From the NCBI GenBank assembly GCA_947627885.1, contig CANQXP010000001.1, positions 22,708 through 86,707 of the forward strand: 64,000 bases of DNA, written 5' to 3'. Each line of letters starts with the position of its first letter. The stretch's first letter is position 1. The DNA comes from an uncultured Rikenella sp. GTDB lineage: Bacteria; Bacteroidota; Bacteroidia; Bacteroidales; Rikenellaceae. Positions 41,130 to 50,077 of this stretch are shown in pieces. Below the pieces are notes generated by a model that saw only the letters and a list, made by a program, of their open reading frames with translations, was not told where the DNA came from and did no database searches. Position numbers and translations under genes: made by a program.

Positions 41130-42776
41130 TTAGAGCATCCCCTTCGAGCTCGGCAGGCTGAAATCCAGCGGCTTGCGCTCCACCGCCATCCGCAGGGCCC
41201 GCGCGAAAGCCTTGAAAATCCCCTCCACCTTGTGGTGCTCGTTGCGTCCGCGCGCCACGATGTGCAGGTTGCAGCGCGCCGCCTGCGCGAAACTGTCGAA
41301 AAAGTGCTCGAACAGCTCCGTCAGGACATCGCCGATCCGCTCCCGCTTCAGCTTCACGTCCCACCGAGTGGCGATCCGTCCTCCAAAATCGAGTAGCACC
41401 AAAGCCCGGCTCTCGTCCATCGGCAGGGCGAACCCATACCGTCCGATCCCCCGCTTATCGCCCAGCGCCAGCCGGAACGCCTCGCCCAGCACCAGCGCCA
41501 CATCCTCGACGGTGTGGTGCTCGTCCACCTGCAAGTCCCCCTTGGCCGATAATTGCAGCGAAAAGCCGCCGTGGTGGACGATCTGGTCCAGCATATGGTC
41601 GAAAAATCCCAGCCCCGTTTCGATTCGCGAAGGGGCGTTGTGGTCTAAATCCAGCGTTGCCGTAATATCCGTCTCCCGGCTTCGCCGCGACACCGTCACA
41701 CAACGTCCCCCAGAAGCGACCGAAACCGGCCCCGCGAAAGGCTTGTCGAGGTTTTGCAAAGCATCCGCCAGCACGGCATTCTCCTGAGGCGTTCCCACCG
41801 TCAGTCGCAAACACCCCTCGCACCCCGCAATCCGCGACCGGTCGCGCACGATAATGCCCCGTTCGATCAGTTTGTCGTAAACTTCCCGCGGCTCGTCCAC
41901 CCGCACCAGCACGAAATTGGCGTCCGAAGCGAACACCCGCCGGATCAGCGGCATTTTCTCCAGCGTTTTGACCAGTTTTTTCCGCTCTTCGATCAGCGTC
42001 GCGATCTGTTCTTCGCGGAGGGCCGAACGTTCCAGCTCCTGCAACACCAGCCGCTCCGTAATCACATTCACCGAATAGGGGTACTTGATCCGCCCCATCG
42101 CGGCCACGATCTGAGGGTCGGCGAACGCGAACCCGATCCGTATCCCGGCCATGCCCCAAGCCTTGGAGAGCGTTTGCAGCACCACCAGATTCGGAAACTC
42201 CGCCAGCCGGGGCAGGAAACCCTCGTGCTCCGCGAAGTCGATATAGGCTTCGTCCAGCACCACGATTCCCCCGAATCCACGAATGATTTTCTCGACCTCC
42301 GTCGGGTCGAGCAGGTTGGCCGACGGATTGTTCGGCGAGCAGAGGAAGGCCAGCTTCATCTGCGGCGTGACTTTCGACAGAAAGTCCGCCGCATCGAGCC
42401 GGAAATCCTCCGAGAGCGGCACCTCGACCAGCTTCACGTCGTTCGTGGCCGCCGCCACGCGGTACATGCCGTAGCTCGGCGCAATGGAGATCGCCTCGTC
42501 CTGCCGCGGCTCGCAGAATACCCGGAACAGCAGGTCGATGGGTTCGTCGCTGCCGTTGCCGCCCACGAAGATCCGCTCCGCCGGAACGCCGCGCATCTCC
42601 GAAACACGGGCCCGGATCCGCTTGTTGTGGGGGTCGGGGTAGCGGTTGAAGCCGTTGTCGAATGGGTTCTCGTTGGCGTCGAGGTAGATGCCCAGGTCGC
42701 CTTCGTATTCGTCGCGGGCGGTGGAGTAGGGGGCCATCCGCCTGATATTCTCGCGGAAAAGCGATGTGATGTCCAT
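41130..42776 (-). CDS. hisC-hisB: Fused histidinol-phosphate aminotransferase / IGP dehydratase
   Basis: A 548-residue fusion. Residues 1-345 are HisC (YLDANENPFDNG; SPNNPSANLL; LDEAYIDF; PLP Lys in QTLSKAWGMAGIRIG). After a linker (about 346-365) residues 366-548 are HisB-type IGP dehydratase, with HHTVEDVALVLGEA and EHHKVEGIFKAFARAL metal ligands. There is no HAD phosphatase domain, so histidinol-phosphate phosphatase must be elsewhere. The frame is continuous with no stop between the two parts. Separate genes are the usual state. Confidence 0.93.
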   Translation of the reverse strand: MDITSLFRENIRRMAPYSTARDEYEGDLGIYLDANENPFDNGFNRYPDPHNKRIRARVSEMRGVPAERIFVGGNGSDEPIDLLFRVFCEPRQDEAISIAPSYGMYRVAAATNDVKLVEVPLSEDFRLDAADFLSKVTPQMKLAFLCSPNNPSANLLDPTEVEKIIRGFGGIVVLDEAYIDFAEHEGFLPRLAEFPNLVVLQTLSKAWGMAGIRIGFAFADPQIVAAMGRIKYPYSVNVITERLVLQELERSALREEQIATLIEERKKLVKTLEKMPLIRRVFASDANFVLVRVDEPREVYDKLIERGIIVRDRSRIAGCEGCLRLTVGTPQENAVLADALQNLDKPFAGPVSVASGGRCVTVSRRSRETDITATLDLDHNAPSRIETGLGFFDHMLDQIVHHGGFSLQLSAKGDLQVDEHHTVEDVALVLGEAFRLALGDKRGIGRYGFALPMDESRALVLLDFGGRIATRWDVKLKRERIGDVLTELFEHFFDSFAQAARCNLHIVARGRNEHHKVEGIFKAFARALRMAVERKPLDFSLPSSKGML

Positions 42777-42794
42777 ACTATATTAAAAATTTAT

Positions 42795-42885
42795 CGTTCG
42801 TTTATTTTGCATTGTGCTGTACGGAACCGTTCTCTTTGTTCACAAAGAGAACGGTTCCGTACAGCACAAAGACAAATAAACGAAC
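42795..42885. repeat. Palindromic intergenic element, minimal copy E5
   Basis: The core has perfect 26-bp arms, 42813-42838 and 42843-42868 (GTTCTCTTTG...CAAAGAGAAC at the tip), with loop TTCA. Outer arms CGTTTATTT and AAATAAACG also pair. It is the shortest member of the element family and lies between hisD and hisC-hisB. Confidence 0.8.
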
Positions 42886-42888
42886 ATA

Positions 42889-44175
42889 TTATTTCAATGT
42901 ATCGAGCCTGACCGTCACCGCATTTTTGTGCGCATCCAGGCCTTCCCCTGCCGCCATCCGCTCCACCGTGCCGCCGATATTCCGCAGCCCCTCGGCGGTC
43001 AGCCGTTGCAGCGTGACCTTTTTACAAAAACTGTCCAGGTTCACCCCGCTATACGCCGCAGCCCAGCCGCTCGTCGGCAGGGTGTGGTTCGTCCCCGAAG
43101 CGTAGTCGCCCACACTCTCCGGTGAGTAGTGGCCCAGAAAGATGCTCCCCGCATTTTCGACCTGCGCCGCGATCGCCTCCGGCTCCGCCGTCTCCACGAT
43201 CAGGTGTTCCGCCGCGTATAGGTTCGCCATTCCGACCATCTCCGCCTCCGAAGAGACCACGAAGATACGGCTTTCCGCCAAAGCCTTGGCCGCAATTTCC
43301 GCCCGGCCCAATAGAGCCAGTTGCCGCGTGACCTCCGTTTTAACTGCGGAAGCCAGCGCCGGTGATGTGGTAACTAAGATCGCCTGGCTGTCGGGGCCGT
43401 GCTCGGCCTGCGAAAGCAAGTCGGCCGCTACGAACTCCGGCCGCGCCGTTTCGTCCGCCAGCACCATCACCTCCGACGGCCCCGCCGGCATGTCGATCGC
43501 CACCGCGCTCAGCCCCAGCAGTTGCTTGGCCGCGGTGACGTAGCGGTTCCCCGGCCCGAAGATCTTGTTCACTTTCGGGATGCTCTGCGTACCGAAAGCC
43601 ATCGCCGCCACAGCCTGCGCCCCGCCGACCTTGAAAATGCGGGTCACGCCGCACAGCTGCGCCGTCCAGAGAATCTCCGGCGCCACCGTCCCGTCTTTGC
43701 GCGGCGGCGTGCAGAGCACGATCTCGCGGCACCCTGCGATCTGCGCCGGAACGGCCAGCATCAGCACGGTGGAGAAGAGCGGTGCGCTCCCGCCCGGAAT
43801 GTAGAGTCCCACGCTGTGGATCGGGATGCTCCGCTGTTCGCAAACGACTCCCGGCATGGTTTCGACGCGCACCGGCTCCATACGTTGCGCGCTGTGGAAT
43901 GCCGCGATATTCACCCGTGCCTGCCGGATCGCGTCTTTCAGGTCGTCGGGCACCTGTTTTTCCGCGGCGGCAGTTTCCTCTGCGGTGACCTCCAGCCTGC
44001 CGAGCCGCACGCCGTCGAACTGGTCGGACAATTCACGCAGTGCGGCGTCTCCGTCATTCCGAACCCGTCCGACGATGCCCTCGACCCTGCTGCGGACCGA
44101 TTCGTTCTCCTGTTGCAGGGGCCGGGCAAGTAGTGCTTCCCATTGGTCGTGCGACGGATCGATATAGGTCTTCAT
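42889..44175 (-). CDS. hisD: Histidinol dehydrogenase
   Basis: A 428-residue enzyme, normal length. Motifs include GLYIPGGSAPLFSTVLM, the NAD-binding FGPGNRYVTAAKQLL, IDMPAGPSEVMVLAD, AEHGPDSQAILVT with the catalytic Glu-His nearby (LYAAEHL), and ASGTNHTLPTSGWA. It carries out the last two oxidations to histidine. Elements E2 and E5 flank it. Confidence 0.96.
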   Translation of the reverse strand: MKTYIDPSHDQWEALLARPLQQENESVRSRVEGIVGRVRNDGDAALRELSDQFDGVRLGRLEVTAEETAAAEKQVPDDLKDAIRQARVNIAAFHSAQRMEPVRVETMPGVVCEQRSIPIHSVGLYIPGGSAPLFSTVLMLAVPAQIAGCREIVLCTPPRKDGTVAPEILWTAQLCGVTRIFKVGGAQAVAAMAFGTQSIPKVNKIFGPGNRYVTAAKQLLGLSAVAIDMPAGPSEVMVLADETARPEFVAADLLSQAEHGPDSQAILVTTSPALASAVKTEVTRQLALLGRAEIAAKALAESRIFVVSSEAEMVGMANLYAAEHLIVETAEPEAIAAQVENAGSIFLGHYSPESVGDYASGTNHTLPTSGWAAAYSGVNLDSFCKKVTLQRLTAEGLRNIGGTVERMAAGEGLDAHKNAVTVRLDTLK

Positions 44176-44193
44176 AAATTCGTTTTTTTAATA

Positions 44194-44465
44194 GTTCGTT
44201 TAATCACTACCCGCAGGCAACCGTCCCTTTCTTTCAAGAAAGGGACCCAAAGAACTTTTCGAGCAGCCTGCCGAGGAACTCAGTCTGCCGAACGTCTTAG
44301 TTTTGGCGCAACGGGCGGGGCGTAAAGCCCTTTGGGCAAGCCCCGCCCGTTCGCCAAAAAATGAGCCTTGCGGAGCCTAAGGAGTAGCGCAGCTGACTCA
44401 AAAGTTTTTGGTGCCGCTTTTTACAAAAAGCGGCAGTCCCATACGGGGGTAGTGATTAAACGAAC
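44194..44465. repeat. Palindromic intergenic element, copy E2
   Basis: It is bounded by a perfect 19-bp inverted repeat, GTTCGTTTAATCACTACCC (44194-44212) and its complement (44447-44465). Internal palindromes include CCCTTTCTTTCAAGAAAGGG and GGGCGGGGCGTAAAGCCC...GGGCAAGCCCCGCCC. It lies between hisG and hisD within the operon. Confidence 0.8.
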
Positions 44466-44467
44466 GG

Positions 44468-45319
44468 TTATAAAATCATTTTTTCGAGGGCCAGTACCAG
44501 GATATCTTCCGCGCCGATGGCCTTGAGCTGTTCGATCTTTTGCCACAGCACCCGTTCGTCCACCACCGCGTGCATCGAGCTCCAGCCAGGCTCCGCCAGC
44601 GGCAGGATCGTCGGGCTTTTGACCCCCGGCAAGATCGCCGCCGCCTCCGGGATACGATCCGTGGGGATGTTCATCAGGATATACTTCTTGCCCCGGCTGC
44701 GCTCCACCGACTCGATGCGGAACAGCAGCTGGTCCAGCAGCGCCTGCTTTTCGGCCGCGAGTCCCGGCGTGGCGATCAGGATCGCCTCCGACTGCATAGC
44801 CACCTCAACCTCTTTCAGGCCGTTGGAAACCAGCGTGCCGCCGCTGCTGACGATATCGAAAATAGCGTCGGCCAGCCCTACTGCCGGAGCGATCTCCACC
44901 GAACCCGCGATCTCCTCGATCTCGGCCTGGATCTTCTTTTCGGTCAGGAACTTGCGCAGAATGACCGGATAGGAGGTGGCGATCCGTTTGCCATCGAAAT
45001 ATTCGATACCGGTGTAAGCCTCGCCCTTCGGAATAGCCAGCGAGAGGCGGCATTTGCCGAAGCCCAGGCGGTGGGCGATCGTCGCCCCGCACTGCCGCTC
45101 CTCGTATTCGTTGAGGCCCACGATGCCGATGTCGGCCACGCCGCGCTCGACCGTGTGCGGAATGTCGTCGTCGCGCAGGTAGAGGATCTCGATGGGGAAA
45201 TCGTCCGAGCGCGAGAGCAGTTTGCGTTTGCTGGGCTCGATGCCGATACCCGCTTCGGCGAGCAGTTCGAGGCTCTCCTCGTTGAGCCGCCCTTTGGACT
45301 GGAGTGCGATGCGTATCAT
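44468..45319 (-). CDS. hisG: ATP phosphoribosyltransferase, long form
   Basis: A 283-residue protein; the length and C-terminal ACT-like regulatory segment show the long, HisZ-independent form that is inhibited by histidine. Visible: ALQSKGRLNEESLELL, GLADAIFDIVSSGGTLVSNGLKEVE (phosphoribosyl site). It makes the first committed step. It is the first structural gene after the attenuator. Confidence 0.95.
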   Translation of the reverse strand: MIRIALQSKGRLNEESLELLAEAGIGIEPSKRKLLSRSDDFPIEILYLRDDDIPHTVERGVADIGIVGLNEYEERQCGATIAHRLGFGKCRLSLAIPKGEAYTGIEYFDGKRIATSYPVILRKFLTEKKIQAEIEEIAGSVEIAPAVGLADAIFDIVSSGGTLVSNGLKEVEVAMQSEAILIATPGLAAEKQALLDQLLFRIESVERSRGKKYILMNIPTDRIPEAAAILPGVKSPTILPLAEPGWSSMHAVVDERVLWQKIEQLKAIGAEDILVLALEKMIL

Positions 45320-45344
45320 AGTGCGTTTTGTTTGTTGTCGGATG

Positions 45345-45386
45345 GAAAAAAGAAAGCCTGCGTTCCCATGTCGGGGAAGCAGGCTT
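45345..45386 (-). terminator. his operon attenuator terminator
   Basis: In the mRNA, AAGCCTGC pairs with GCAGGCTT (45354-45361 with 45379-45386), extended inside by TTCCC/GGGAA, and is followed by TTCTTTTTT. A second AAGCCTGC earlier in the leader (45433-45440) can take the same partner and form an antiterminator. It lies 26 bases upstream of hisG. Confidence 0.82.
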
Positions 45387-45409
45387 CGGTTATGCGTTTA
45401 TGGATACGG

Positions 45410-45508
45410 TTACATATCGGTCACGGCAAAAAGCAGGCTTCCCTCATCGTGGAAATGATGATGGCAATGGTGCGAATGCCCGTGATGGATATGCGTGTTC
45501 AGAATCAT
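45410..45508 (-). CDS. hisL: His operon leader peptide
   Basis: A 32-residue frame (ATG 45508, TAA 45410-45412) with ten His, nine of them between residues 8 and 20 or at 6: THIHHGHSHHCHHHFH. This composition is the sign of a histidine-attenuation leader peptide. When charged tRNA-His is scarce the ribosome stalls in the His codons and the downstream terminator is avoided. It begins 13 bases after a consensus promoter. Confidence 0.88.
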   Translation of the reverse strand: MILNTHIHHGHSHHCHHHFHDEGSLLFAVTDM

Positions 45509-45520
45509 AGTTAACAGAGA

Positions 45521-45550
45521 CAAATGTAGGGAATATTTCCGGGTTTCCAA
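45521..45550 (-). promoter_or_regulatory. his operon promoter
   Basis: The reverse strand reads TTG (45548-45550), 19 bases, TACATTTG (45521-45528): an exact Bacteroidota consensus placed just before the leader peptide. Confidence 0.85.
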
Positions 45551-45566
45551 ATTTCGGTGCGGGAAA

Positions 45567-45600
45567 TTGTCGGCCGGATGCCGAAAACGGCGTATCTTTG
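45567..45600 (+). promoter_or_regulatory. Promoter of the GSCFA gene
   Basis: TTG (45567-45569), 23 bases, TATCTTTG (45593-45600). It is divergent from the his promoter. The ~95-base leader holds a GC-rich inverted repeat (CCTCGGCG...CGCCGAGG). Confidence 0.65.
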
Positions 45601-45701
45601 AAAGGTAATATTCGTCCTCGGCGCCCACCCCGGCGCCGCTTATGCGTCGCTGCCGCCGAGGCCGGCGGCCCTTTGGGCCGCGCATAGATCAATGTAAAAT
45701 T

Positions 45702-46658
45702 ATGGACTTCCGCACACCCGTAGATATACCCGCCTATCCTTTCCGCATCGGGTCTTCAGACCGAGGGCTCGTACTCGGCTCCTGCTTTGCCGCACATATC
45801 GGGGTTTGGCTCCGCGACGGGAAGATGCCCGTCTGTGTCAATCCTTTCGGCGTGCTTTACAATCCTGCCAGCATCGCGCAGGCGTTGGGGCGGCTGGCTT
45901 CGGGCGAACTTTTTTCCGGGGATGATTTTTTCGAATACAAAGGGCTGTGGCACAGTTTTGCCCATCACGGCGACTTTTCCGGGCCGGATCGGGCGAAAGT
46001 CCTGATCGGTATCAATACGGCGCTGGCGCAGGGAGCCGAAGCGTTGCAAAAAGCGGACTACCTGTTGCTGACCTTGGGGACGGCATGGGTTTACGAGCGG
46101 CAGGGCAGCGTGGTGGCCAACTGCCACAAGCTGCCCGCGCGGGAGTTCACGCGGCGGAGGTTGTCGGTGGCGGAGATGGTGGGTTCGTTGGCTGCGCAAC
46201 TCGAAAAATGGCCCCGGAAACAAGTCATACTGACCGTCAGCCCGGTAATCCACCGGGGCGACGGGCTGGTGGAAAACCAACTCAGCAAAGCCTCGCTGGT
46301 CGTGGCGGTGCACGAACTGGCGGAGAGGTTTCCGGGACAGGTGCACTATTTCCCGGCTTATGAGATCGTGACGGGCGAGTTGCGCGATTACCGTTTCTAT
46401 GCCGAAGATATGTGCCATCCCTCGCCGCTGGCGGTGGAGGTTGTGCGCGAACGCTTTTCCGTGGCGTTGCTGGCGCCGGAAACGGTCGAACTATTGACGG
46501 AAACTGCAGAGTTGCAACGAGCGATGGCCCACCGGCCGCTGCACCCGGGCTCGCCGGAATACGCCCGGTTCCGGGCCAAAATGCGGCAAAAAGCGGAGAG
46601 CCTGCAACAGAGGTACGAAAACGCCGATTTTTCGGAAGAGCTGCGTTTTTTTGGCTAA
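45702..46658 (+). CDS. GSCFA-domain protein
   Basis: ATG 45702 gives 318 residues. The family signature LGSCFA is at 26-31, followed by the Gly/Asn blocks of SGNH-like hydrolases (CVNPFGVLYNP; LLLTLGTAWVY; TVSPVIHRGDGLVENQLSKA; EDMCHPS with a terminal Asp/His-type site). GSCFA proteins are common in Bacteroidota and thought to be GDSL/SGNH-type esterases, but their substrates are unknown. No signal peptide. The upstream open frame is rejected because it covers the structured leader. Confidence 0.85.
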   Translation: MDFRTPVDIPAYPFRIGSSDRGLVLGSCFAAHIGVWLRDGKMPVCVNPFGVLYNPASIAQALGRLASGELFSGDDFFEYKGLWHSFAHHGDFSGPDRAKVLIGINTALAQGAEALQKADYLLLTLGTAWVYERQGSVVANCHKLPAREFTRRRLSVAEMVGSLAAQLEKWPRKQVILTVSPVIHRGDGLVENQLSKASLVVAVHELAERFPGQVHYFPAYEIVTGELRDYRFYAEDMCHPSPLAVEVVRERFSVALLAPETVELLTETAELQRAMAHRPLHPGSPEYARFRAKMRQKAESLQQRYENADFSEELRFFG

Positions 46659-46700
46659 ATTTGCGGGGTTGTCCTCGTTTCATGAGGCGCAATTTCCCAA

Positions 46701-46764
46701 TGTCAGGCCGGAGCCACCCCCGGCGCAGGCCTGCAACTTCGTTGCGCCTCCGCTGGCTCCGGAC
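46701..46764. repeat. GC-rich REP-like hairpin, copy 3
   Basis: GTCAGGCCGGAGCCACCCCCGG ... CGCTGGCTCCGGAC; ends pair (CCGGAGCCA with TGGCTCCGG). It lies 20 bases before the phosphatase start. Confidence 0.6.
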
Positions 46765-46784
46765 TAAAATTGAAACCTGAAAAC

Positions 46785-48395
46785 ATGTTCCGTAAACTTT
46801 TCATACTCCTGTTGGCTGCGGCAGCCGTGCCTGCGGCCCGCGCGGCGTCGGCCATCAGCCGCCATAAGCCGAGACTGGTGGTCAATATCGTGGTCAGCCA
46901 GATGCGCTACGACTACCTGCTCCGTTTCGCCGACAACTTCGGCGAAAAAGGGTTCCATACCTTGGTGCGCGAAGGTTCGCTGTGTACCCGCGCCGCCTAC
47001 GACTACGCGCTGACCCGTACCGGGTCGGGGCTGGCGACCATCGTCACCGGAACCAACCCGGCGATGCACGGGGTGGTGGGCGAGCGGTGGTTCAATTACA
47101 CCACCGGCGAGGCGATCGACCTGGCGGCGGACAAAAAGGCTTTTACGGTGGGGAGCGACGAGTACGACGGGCAGTTCTCGCCGCGCGGACTGATCGCCAG
47201 CGGGGTGGGCGACCAGCTCAAGGCGAGCAGCAAGGACTCGAAAGTGGTGAGCGTAGCGCTCGACCCGGTGTCGGCGGTGGTGATGGGGGGCCATTCGGCC
47301 GACGCGGTCTATTGGCTCAACGGCAAGAACGGCAAGTGGGTGACGAGCAATTACTATGTTTCGGCCCTGCCCAAATGGGTCGAGAAGTTCAACGACGACG
47401 GCTCGGTGGTGGGCTATTCGAACCAGAAGTGGGACATCACGCGGCCGCTGAAGAGTTACCATAACGAGGAGTACACGGACATCGCCGTGGACTCGACCAA
47501 GGGGATCAGCTTCGATTTCCTGACACGCAAGAAATACGACTATGCGCGCCTGTGCGCTTCGCCGGCGGGGAATACGCTGGTCAAGGACTTTGCGGTGTAG
47601 GCGATCATTTACGAGGGGCTGGGGAATGACGATGCGCCAGACATCCTGAACATCGTGTTCGACGCCTCGCGGCATATCGGGGAGAAGTACGGCACCGGCT
47701 CGATCGAGCTGGAGGACAGCTATTACCGGCTGGACGAGGATATCGCCTCCCTGCTGGCGTTCCTGGATACGCAGGTGGGGCGCGACCGCCTGCTGGTGGT
47801 GCTGACTTCGGATCACGGGGCTTCGGATCCGATCCGGGCCGACAGCCGGATGCCGGCGGGCCTGTTCGACAACGGACAGTTCGCGGCGATCATCTCCGGC
47901 TTCCTGGGGGCGCAGCTGGGGCCGGGCGACTGGCTGCTGAAGTTCGAGAACCGGCAGGTCTACCTGAACCGCGGCCTGCTCTACCAGAAAGGGCATAAGC
48001 TGGAGGAGATACAGAACCAGGTGGCTAACTTCGCCATCCAGTTCAGCGGCGTGTCGCAGGCGGTAACGGCGACGGCCTTGCAGAACGGCCATTTCACGGG
48101 CGGGGTGCTGGGCCGGATGCAGAACAGCTATTTCCCGCGCAACTCAGGGGATGTGATGATCAACCTGATGCCGGGCTGGATCGAATACACGGAGGGGAAG
48201 CTCTCCGATTCGGGCTCGCCGTACAACTACGACACGCACGTTCCGCTGATCTGGTACGGGGGCGTGGTGGGCAACACGGATGTGGAGCACGACGTGAACA
48301 TGGCGGACGTGGCGCCGACCATTGCCGATATTCTGGGGATCGCCCCGCCTCCGGCGGCGACGGGAACGCCGATACCGGAGATTCTGGTGAAGTAA
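46785..48395 (+). pseudogene. Alkaline phosphatase-family gene interrupted by an in-frame TAG
   Basis: The two halves (46785-47600 and 47601-48395) are in one frame and make a 536-codon alkaline phosphatase/phosphodiesterase superfamily protein, the usual length. A TAG at 47598-47600 follows LVKDFAV; a single C-to-T change from CAG would explain it. Signal peptide, nucleophile region TRTGSGLATIVTG, metal sites GERW and SDHGASD are present. The Lys and Arg of PafA-type monoesterases (segment ALDPVSAVVMGGH) are not conserved. Either a recent pseudogene, a sequencing error or readthrough. Confidence 0.82.
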
Positions 48396-48417
48396 AACGG
48401 CGGCGAATGGTAACGGC

Positions 48418-48484
48418 TTCGGGTCGTAGCCCGCGAGGCACGCCTGCGGGCCTTCGCCGGGGGAGGCTGCGGCCCGGCCGCTGG
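48418..48484. repeat. GC-rich REP-like hairpin, inverted copy 4
   Basis: Read on the reverse strand it is CAGCGGCCGGGCCGCAGCC then TCCCCCGGCGAAGGCCCGCAGG, related to the other copies. It lies between the phosphatase gene and sufE. Confidence 0.5.
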
Positions 48485-48522
48485 GGATTCATTCCTATAA
48501 ACGATTATATATATAAACGACA

Positions 48523-48948
48523 ATGACTATCAACGAGGCGCAGGATCAGATCATCGAGGAATTTTCCGTTTTCGACGAGTGGCTCGACCGTTACAACTAC
48601 CTGATCGAGCTGAGTTCGGAGCTGCCGGGGATCGCCCCGGAACACAAGACCGAACAATACGTGATCAAGGGCTGCCAATCGCGCGTGTGGGTGGACGCCC
48701 GGCTGGGCGACGACGGCAAAATGTATTTCACCGCCGACAGCGACGCCATCATCACCAAGGGCATCATCTCACTGCTGATCCGCGTGCTGGACGGACACAC
48801 CCCGGAGGAGGTGCGGGACGCCGACCTCTATTTCATCGACAAGATAGGACTGGCGCAGAACCTTTCGCCCACGCGGGCCAACGGCCTGCTGGCCATGATC
48901 CGCCAGATGAAACTATTCGCCACCGCCTATGCCGCCATGCAGAAATAA
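48523..48948 (+). CDS. sufE: SufE-family sulfur transfer protein
   Basis: A 141-residue protein with the SufE fold and the sulfur-accepting Cys51 in VIKGCQSRVW. It takes persulfide from the cysteine desulfurase SufS and helps iron-sulfur cluster assembly. The next gene (DUF59) is also a cluster-assembly factor, 18 bases downstream, so the two form a functional pair. SufS and SufBCD are not in the window. Confidence 0.93.
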   Translation: MTINEAQDQIIEEFSVFDEWLDRYNYLIELSSELPGIAPEHKTEQYVIKGCQSRVWVDARLGDDGKMYFTADSDAIITKGIISLLIRVLDGHTPEEVRDADLYFIDKIGLAQNLSPTRANGLLAMIRQMKLFATAYAAMQK

Positions 48949-48966
48949 ACTATCTTTGGGCCGATT

Positions 48967-49287
48967 ATGACACCGCAGGAGATACTCGACATCGAGAAAG
49001 ACATCGTTTATACGCTTAAAAACATCTACGATCCGGAAATCCCGGTCAATATCTACGACCTGGGGTTGGTCTACGAGATCGAGATGACCCCGGAGGGAAC
49101 CGCCAATATCCGGATGACGCTCACCGCCCCGAACTGCCCCATGGCCGACCAACTGGTGCAGCAGGTGCACGACGACGTGCTGAAAGTCAAGGGGGTGGAG
49201 CGGGTGGACGTGACCCTGACTTTCGATCCGCCGTGGGACCGCTCCATGATGAGCGAGGAGGCGCTGCTCGAACTGGGCCTGATGTAA
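48967..49287 (+). CDS. DUF59/MIP18-family iron-sulfur assembly protein (SufT-like)
   Basis: A 106-residue protein with the DUF59 pattern: [26 protein letters not shown] and the conserved Cys in [12 protein letters not shown]. It ends [20 protein letters not shown] as in PaaD/SufT-type proteins. These assist maturation of Fe-S proteins. It follows sufE and precedes tpiA by 31 bases. Confidence 0.9.
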   Translation: MTPQEILDIEKDIVYTLKNIYDPEIPVNIYDLGLVYEIEMTPEGTANIRMTLTAPNCPMADQLVQQVHDDVLKVKGVERVDVTLTFDPPWDRSMMSEEALLELGLM

Positions 49288-49318
49288 GAAAACGAAAAAC
49301 CAATTAAACCGAGATACA

Positions 49319-50074
49319 ATGAGAAGAAAAATCGTAGCAGGAAACTGGAAAATGAACACGACCCCGGCGGAAGGGGTGGAACTCATCAAAGGCGTCGCCG
49401 CCCTGAAAAGCACGGTTCCGGCCGATGTGGAATTGATCGTGGGGGTGCCGTTCACCCATATCTGCGGGGTGAAGAACGACGCTGCCCAGGCCGGGATCGC
49501 CGTTTCGGCGCAGAACTGCGCCGACCATGAGTCGGGCGCGTACACCGGCGAGGTTTCCGCTAAGATGATCGCTTCGCTGGGGGCAAAGTATGTGATCCTC
49601 GGCCACTCGGAGCGCCGCGAATACTACGGCGAAACCAGCGAGACGCTGAATAAGAAGATGGCGCTGGCTTACGAGCAGGGTCTGGCCCCGATCTACTGCG
49701 TGGGCGAGAAGCTGGACGAGCGCGAGGCCGGCAAGCACTTCGACGTGGTGCGCGCCCAGATCGAGGAGGTGGTTTTCAACCTGACCCCGGAACAGTTCGG
49801 TAAGCTGGTGATTGCTTACGAACCGGTTTGGGCCATCGGCACGGGCAAGACGGCCACGTCGGACCAGGCGCAGGAGATCCACGCTTTCATCCGCAAGGTG
49901 CTGGCCGAGAAGTTTGGTGCTGCGGCTGCGGACAAAACGCCGATTCTATACGGCGGGAGCGCGAAACCGGGCAATGCTCCGGAACTGTTCTCGAAACCGG
50001 ATGTGGACGGAGGCCTGATCGGGGGCGCATCGCTGGTGGCGGCTGACTTCGTCGCTATCGCTAAATCGTTCTAA
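49319..50074 (+). CDS. tpiA: Triosephosphate isomerase
   Basis: A 251-residue TIM barrel: N-terminal GNWKMN with Asn and Lys, catalytic His in [13 protein letters not shown], catalytic Glu in [14 protein letters not shown] and the phosphate loops YGGSAKPGN and GGLIGGASL. It interconverts DHAP and glyceraldehyde-3-phosphate. Standard length. Element E3 follows its stop by 4 bases. Confidence 0.97.
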   Translation: MRRKIVAGNWKMNTTPAEGVELIKGVAALKSTVPADVELIVGVPFTHICGVKNDAAQAGIAVSAQNCADHESGAYTGEVSAKMIASLGAKYVILGHSERREYYGETSETLNKKMALAYEQGLAPIYCVGEKLDEREAGKHFDVVRAQIEEVVFNLTPEQFGKLVIAYEPVWAIGTGKTATSDQAQEIHAFIRKVLAEKFGAAAADKTPILYGGSAKPGNAPELFSKPDVDGGLIGGASLVAADFVAIAKSF

Positions 50075-50077
50075 AAC

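Noticed and set aside
38164..42911. Long open frames on the forward strand (for example 38164-39219, 38843-39766, 41754-42911) opposite the his genes
   Set aside because: They are rich in Arg, His and Pro, have no family features and mirror the codon bias of clearly real his genes on the reverse strand.
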